A stretch of DNA of 13,097 nt, from the NCBI GenBank assembly GCA_001953115.1, contig LSSL01006986.1, positions 1-13,097 of the forward strand. Direction: 5' to 3'. This DNA is from Smittium mucronatum. Lineage: Eukaryota > Kickxellomycota > Harpellomycetes > Harpellales > Legeriomycetaceae. The notes below the pieces were generated by a model that had not been told where the DNA came from, made no database searches, and saw only the letters and a program-made list of their open reading frames with translations. Below are positions 8,152 through 13,097 of this stretch, piece by piece (position 1 is the stretch's first letter; every line of letters starts with the position of its first letter). Made by a program: the position numbers and the translations under genes.

Positions 8152-8767
8152 AAAAAAAAAAAAATTCTTTTTTCGATATATATTATTCAAATGAGGATTT
8201 TTTAAAATGATACTAAATTTTGGAATAAATATGTATTTAATAAATAATAATTAAATCAAATTTATTGGTTGAAGATGATTTGTCAAAAAAAAAAGATTGA
8301 GGGGCAATAAAATTAAGAAAAACTTAGTCCCCACTATAAGATTATATAAATAAATATATAATACGGTTTATGTTAAACTACAACTTACTTAATATAAATT
8401 TAAGAAATGATATTTAAATCAGATGAAAGTTTTTTTTTAATACTTATAAATACAAAATTTAAAAAGTGCAAAACTGAATAAACAATAATTTAAATAAAAA
8501 TAATTTTTTAAATAAAGAATAACGGAAAAAAGCCAAAAAAAAATTCAAAAAATAAATGTACTGATTGATTTAAAAAATTTTAGATAAAAGATGTTATAAT
8601 ATGTTATAATATGATAAAATAATTGTATGATTAATAGTAATCATTATACCTTGACTTTTAAGTGAAGGTAAATTTAATTTAAATTATTGAAAATTACATT
8701 TTCAAATCAAAATCCAAATAAAAGGCAAACAAATTAATAAGTAGAATAAGAAAAATTCAATGTTAAA
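8152..8767. other. AT-rich spacer with short tandem repeat
   Basis: It begins with a 14-base A run (8151-8164) at the end of the transposase-like block. A ten-base unit ATGTTATAAT is repeated exactly at 8591-8600 and 8601-8610, with a degenerate third copy at 8611-8620. I could not follow the transposase trace beyond about 8151 with confidence, and saw no other gene or RNA signal. Confidence 0.55.
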
Positions 8768-9000
8768 GTCAAATTTAGAATTTTTTACATGTTGTTAGAA
8801 GTCCAAGTCTAAGAAAACTTTAAATCAAATAAAAGTCCAATTTTATAAAATTATAGGTCTATTTTATAGCCAAATACAAGCACAAATTCAATTACTCCAA
8901 GTAAAATTTAAAGATATTAATTGCTAATCCAAATTCGATTTATTTCGACTTAATATTGAAGCCGATAAAGCCAATACTAAAAGATCATCAATCCCGTGTA
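8768..9000 (+). repeat. Possible degenerate ~33-base array
   Basis: GTCAAA, GTCCAA, GTCCAA and GCCAAA start at 8768, 8801, 8835 and 8869, that is, 33-34 apart. Further CC-containing words occur at 8896, 8928, 8961 and about 8992, with steps of 27, 32, 33 and 31. The bodies of the units do not align convincingly. This may be an eroded tandem repeat or coincidence; I lean slightly towards a real but very old array because C is so rare around it. Confidence 0.3.
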
Positions 9001-11246
9001 AAATAAGAATTTAAACCCTATTTTTAACCCATTTAAATCCTCTATCTTTAGTGTATAAAGAGAAAGTTTTGAAATGATAATTTTCCAGATTTTTTACCTC
9101 TTTACATGGGAATTTTTTTTAAATTAAATTCATTAAATCTATTAAGATATAAATAAATTCTTAATTACGATAATAAAATTTAAAATCACATTTTTTTACA
9201 AGAATGCCAATAAATCATATTAATGAAGCTTCATCACAAGCATAATTTTTTTTTCTTAAATCGGTTTTAAAATCAATCACCAGAAAAGGAATTATAGTTT
9301 TATAACGATTTAGATTCACATAACTAATGTTATCAACAATATTTTAATATCTTTTTATTAATAAATTGAAAGTTTTTAATAAAATATTAATCCTCAATTT
9401 TTTTAAGTATATAATAAAAAATCCGATTAACTTAGATTTCTTAATATCCCGGTATATTAACAATAATAAATTTTCTAAATAAATTTGGTATGCATGGTAT
9501 GAAATTTTTCGGAATATTTTTTTGACTGGTTATTTTTGCTATCATTTGAATAATTTATTAAAACACAAGTTATCATAAATATTTAAATAGATTTCATACA
9601 TTTAACTTAGAACATATCTTTAGGCCCAATTAAGTTTCTAAAAATAATATTAGAATTTATATAACGGTAAAATAGGAAAATTATCATAAAAATATTAAAA
9701 ATTCTTTTAATCCTTCTCAAAATGATCGAATATTTTACAATTACTCGTAAAAAATCAAAAATAATTACAAATAACATTTAAAAAGGACATTATACTCTAG
9801 AGAAAGTGTTAAAATGGGGGATATTGTTAAATATATAATTTATAAATTTGAAAATAATGGATCGATTTATAATAACTAGCCAATAAAACGATCCAAAAAA
9901 AATCAGCAATAAGAATTTACTAGTGAAAAGTATATTTTTTCTTAAATCTGAAAATTTTTGCAGGTTTCATATACATTTTCATATTTTTTTATCGATTAAT
10001 TCCAAACTATAACCGAATATTACACCTGAAAAATCAATTAAAAAAAATAAATATTTAACAAAATTCCCATCTTTTTATTAAAAAAAATACTTTAAAAAAT
10101 TTATGGGAGCTATGAAATATGATTTATATATTATTTAAACAGCATTATTAATTCATTTTTTGAAACAATTAATTTTAATTATTCCACATGGTTGATATCT
10201 TGAATTAGTTTTAATATTTTATATTTTTAATCCATTATTAATGCAGTATATTTTATATATATAATTTTTATTTTTCGAAATTTATAGAATATTTATATTT
10301 TAAATAATAAATGATTATTTAATCTTTTTTAGTTATTAATTAATACTAAATTTTCATCAATTTAATAAAAAAAATTAAACTTTTCTATTAATTTTTAATT
10401 TATTTAAATATAATATAAATTAATAATAAATTTTTCCAAAATAGGACAGTAAATGTGTATTAATTTACTAATCATCGAAAATTTATAAAAATTTATTAAA
10501 ATATCTTTTCTGCCTATTAGGGTTTTTTAGCTTAAATTAAAAATTTAATTGTTTAATAGGTATATTAAGATCTCAAAATTCATAATATTTACAAGATTTT
10601 ATATAGCATCGATTTCATAGTTTAGAATAAGGACTGAATATTACTCAAATATTTTTAAATCATCTTTTGAGAAAATTTTGATCATATCAAAATTTGACTC
10701 TTTGCTTAAAATATAACCATTATGATTTATATTTTCGAATTTTTGATTATAAATTGAACCAATATCCTATTAATTTTTTTAATACGGCTCCTATAGTTCC
10801 TTAATATCTGGATAGTTCCATGTAAGTACTATTTTTTGAATTTAAGACTAAATAATTTTAGAAAATTGTTGGTCAATGGTATAAATTTGTCATAACCATC
10901 ATAACTATTACAATTCTTTTCGATTAGAGTTTTTTTATGTATTTTTCTATTAAAGCTTTATTATATCTCGAATTTTTATTACCAATAATTCAGCCGATTT
11001 TGAGTGAATTTTTTACTTAGAAATAATCAAATTACTCAAAAATAATCATGTATAAGGCCATAGTATTATTTATTCGTTTTAAAAACTAGATTTATTTTTT
11101 TTGACACATTGAACTATCACTTTGTTTTTTTTATAATTTTGGAAATTATAGATATTTAAAAATTAATTCGACCAACCGAATCGAAAAAATAATCTTTTAT
11201 CCACCACAAATATCTAATTTCGCATAATTATTTATTGAAATCTCTA
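9001..11246. other. AT-rich spacer; one tentative transposase scrap
   Basis: Extremely AT-rich, most of all near 10140-10480, where some 60-base lines hold only three G or C. The only protein-like trace is at 9785-9912, + strand. Frame 2 reads GHYTLEKVLKW, then frame 1 reads MGDIVKYIIYKFENNGSIYN, a TAG at 9877 and PIKRSKK. This resembles the helix-turn-helix plus GRP-like linker at the start of Tc1/IS630-type transposases. No downstream DDE motif was found, so this is a guess. No tRNA or rRNA was seen. Confidence 0.45.
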
Positions 11247-11268
11247 TTATCTACAGATGTGACTTTTT

Positions 11269-11553
11269 TTATCTCTTAGAGATAAGTTTAATGATACGTG
11301 TATAAAATTTTGGATTACATATGTTACTACTGAGGTAATTATAGGATTTCTGTATTTCAATAATAAAAAATTTAAAGTCAATATGAATCTTACTTGCAAT
11401 TGAAATTCTAAAAAGTTCTTTTTTTTTATTATCACTCAAATAGTTTATTTTTTTATGGAGACGGCGAAATATGATCATCCTTATATTAATATTTTCTGAA
11501 AAAAATAAAAAACAAAATTTTAACAGCCTGAAAAATAATATTAATAGTAGCAA
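11269..11553 (-). CDS. Hypothetical 94-codon reading frame, unknown
   Basis: I do not recognise a family. The frame begins at TTG directly after a stop; the first internal ATG gives a protein of about 69 residues starting at MIIFRRLHKK. The first ~20 residues are hydrophobic (LLLILFFRLL, then FCFLFF); the rest is basic and polar (DNKKKELFRI, FYTRIIKLISKR). A TTTTTTTCAG lies just before ENINIRM, so a 3' splice site could make this a last exon, but no partner exon was found. By a rough stop-frequency estimate for 80 % AT, about 0.1 such frames would be expected by chance in the spacer. That is suggestive only. Its composition is what AT-rich noise gives. Confidence 0.15.
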   Translation of the reverse strand: MLLLILFFRLLKFCFLFFSENINIRMIIFRRLHKKINYLSDNKKKELFRISIASKIHIDFKFFIIEIQKSYNYLSSNICNPKFYTRIIKLISKR

Positions 11554-12309
11554 TCAAAGAGAAGCAATTTCTGAAAAATGCTTTCAAATAATTCGTAATA
11601 AATTCCATTGAAAAATCAATTCCTTCTTCTTCCATTATCAACTATGTAGAAAAATTTCTTTAGATATAATTTTATCACTTATTTGTCTATATTTTGTATA
11701 TATATGGAAGATTAAAAACCATCATTAAATAAAAATATTATAAAAATATTTTTGTGTTGATACTGTTTCTCAGGTCATTCAATTTAATGAGAACTAAGAT
11801 AATAATTTTCCGCACATTGGTAATAATTATTATCAAACATTTGATCTTGGTTGCATTTTTTTATAAAATTTTAGGTTCGGCAATATAAATTTTTTGTTTA
11901 TTTTAAACTAAAAATACTTTCTGCTTCGAAATAAGGCCAATTTCAGCTACTAAAATTCTGTTAGTATTCTAGAAATATTATTTTGAATGCTAAACAAAAT
12001 ATTTTCAAGATTTTAATTTATCAAGATAAAACATTTAAGCTTAGTATATTACTTTAATATAGATAAATAACAGGGTATTGAAATATCGTCTGATAAGTAC
12101 GGAATTATTTTTTTAAAAAACATCAAGATATATTTCAGATACAATATCTAATAAATATTTATTTTTTTGAATTTCAACTGCAAAAAATAATAATAAGATA
12201 TATCATTTTTATTACCCGAAGAAGAATATTTGTATATGTAAAAAAAAACTGTAGTTAACACAAATTTATATAAACAAATTAAAAAAAATTAAAAAAAGAT
12301 AGAAATTTT
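11554..12309. other. AT-rich spacer, no gene recognised
   Basis: Stops in all frames and low-complexity A/T runs. A 51-codon frame starting MEEEGID on the - strand (ending within the neighbouring reading frame) is within chance length. The segment next to 12310 is T/A-rich and holds no poly(A) tail for LINE copy B in the expected orientation. Confidence 0.55.
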
Positions 12310-13097
12310 CAAAAATATTTCACCTACTCCCCTCTGTTGTTCTAGTAGCTCAAATCCTCGAGGACACTGGTTCAAGGGGGCTGGTGAATCACTTAAACTC
12401 TGGAGCTTAAGTGTTCGTGGCACGCGGATTCCGATCAGAAATTTTGTAGTTTCCAACAAAAATTTATGATCAAAGGTGTCAGCTTGTAGCTGATTTAAAT
12501 TTTATTTAGACTCCCACCCAAATAGTTTTCCAACTATTCATAATCGGGATTCATTGAAATTCGAAAGTTAGATTTTTATGTTTGAGCGGATCGGTGCAGA
12601 TATGAACCGGTCGATCGTCTCATTTCGCTGAGTGTCCCATCGAGAGAAATTTAATAAGATGTGTTCGACAGTTTTAGGCACATCGATTTCGCAAAAGGGA
12701 CTATTTTTTTTAATTTTTTCATCTAAAAATATCATATTTGATAGATGCTGGACGGTCCGGAAGGTTCCCATTCGCATTTTCCCGATGTCCTGGAGGCCTA
12801 GTTTCAGGTCAGGGTACAGCAGCTGAAGATTCATCCAGTTTCCTTTTCCGCCGATTTTTCGGTCCACCGTCCACTGGTGGATTTTAGACCGGTTATTTTT
12901 ATTTTTCCTGTCGACTATGGTGATGGTTGTTTCCCTTTTGAATTTTGAACACAAAATTTTTTTATCCATCTTGCACTGCCGGTCACCCAGGTGGCCATTC
13001 TGGCCTTGATGGGCGACTTAATGAGTTCGGCGATCCAAGTTTTTAGAGTTGGCCATTTGTGATATGCTCGCTCTCAGTAAGTGCTGGTTTTTAAGAA
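12310..13097 (-). mobile_element. LINE copy B, 3' end, minus strand
   Basis: The reverse complement follows copy A from its position 2725 to about 3502, so this is a second member of the same family, cut by the right edge. G+C rises abruptly at about 12320. It is oriented opposite to copy A, with the two 3' ends facing each other. No poly(A) tail or target-site duplication was recognised at the 3' boundary. Confidence 0.92.
12310..13097 (-). pseudogene. C-terminal ORF2 remnant of LINE copy B
   Basis: Reading leftwards from 13097: KTSTY, a TGA at 13074-13076 (a CGA Arg codon in copy A), ERAYHKWPTLKTWI, IKARMATWVTGSARWIKK and CVQNSKG. Near 12925 one base is missing compared with copy A, and the frame changes to ETTITIVDRKNKNNRSKIHQ, which is then open to a TAA at 12568-12570. 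It includes GNWMNLQLLYPDLKLG, MRMGTFRTVQHLSN, KKNSPFCEIDVPKTVEHILL and RFISAPIRS. The knuckle keeps its second Cys and the His but has Ser for the first Cys and, like copy A, Phe for the expected last Cys. Beyond the TAA the same frame keeps homology (LSNFNESRL, a TGA at 12538-12540, IVGKLFGWESK, a TAA at 12502-12504, then LQADTFDHKFLLETTKFLIG and LLEQQRGVG), so the ancestral protein ran to nearly the 3' end. The opposite-strand frame at 12632-12826 is a shadow. Confidence 0.88.
12321..13097 (-). repeat. Right arm of ~0.77 kb inverted repeat (LINE 3' end)
   Basis: Mirror of 2725-3502. The alignment shows which lesions are private: A lacks two bases near 2805 and one near 3041 and carries the G12 run, while B lacks one base near 12925 and has its own stop at 13074-13076. 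Confidence 0.9.

Noticed and set aside
3503..12309. Organellar DNA, because of the extreme AT content
   Set aside because: No tRNA, rRNA or respiratory-chain gene was seen, and LINE and MULE-like relics point to nuclear DNA.
12340..12400. tRNA-like GGTTCAA sequence
   Set aside because: No cloverleaf could be drawn, and the bases fall within the coding trace of LINE copy B.

Overview
The window looks like repeat-rich, gene-poor nuclear DNA from an AT-rich eukaryote. Three signs point that way: a non-LTR (LINE-type) retrotransposon relic with an endonuclease followed by a reverse transcriptase, no operon-like packing of genes, and a very AT-rich spacer of almost 9 kb with no convincing intact gene. 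The species cannot be named from the sequence. An early-diverging fungus or another small AT-rich eukaryote is possible, but that is inference. No rRNA, tRNA, CRISPR array or prokaryotic feature was found.

Layout. (1) Bases 1 to about 3502, + strand: LINE copy A, entering from the left edge. In order it carries an AP-endonuclease-like (EEP) domain, a basic linker, a reverse transcriptase with recognisable motifs, a thumb/connection region and a C-terminal Cys-rich knuckle. It is broken by roughly eight frame changes and more than fifteen stops, so it is dead. (2) About 3503 to 12309: AT-rich spacer. It contains a strong imperfect hairpin (4961-4996), a degenerate tandem repeat with a 19-base period (about 6049-6394), a decayed coding block that reads like a Mutator-like (MULE) transposase (7501-8151), a weak array with CC roughly every 33 bases (8768-9000), a very tentative helix-turn-helix transposase scrap (9785-9912) and a 94-codon reading frame of unknown meaning on the - strand (11269-11553). 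(3) About 12310-13097, - strand: LINE copy B, the 3' end of the same family, leaving through the right edge.

Copies A and B lie tail to tail, so bases 2725-3502 and 12321-13097 form a diverged inverted repeat around the spacer. In one ungapped 60-base comparison they match at 47 positions. Comparing them shows which lesions belong to each copy: two small deletions and a 12-base G run are private to A, while one C-to-T stop and a one-base deletion are private to B.

Nothing here forms a working pathway. The window is a mobile-element graveyard, and its main interest is the relics and the unexplained tandem repeat.
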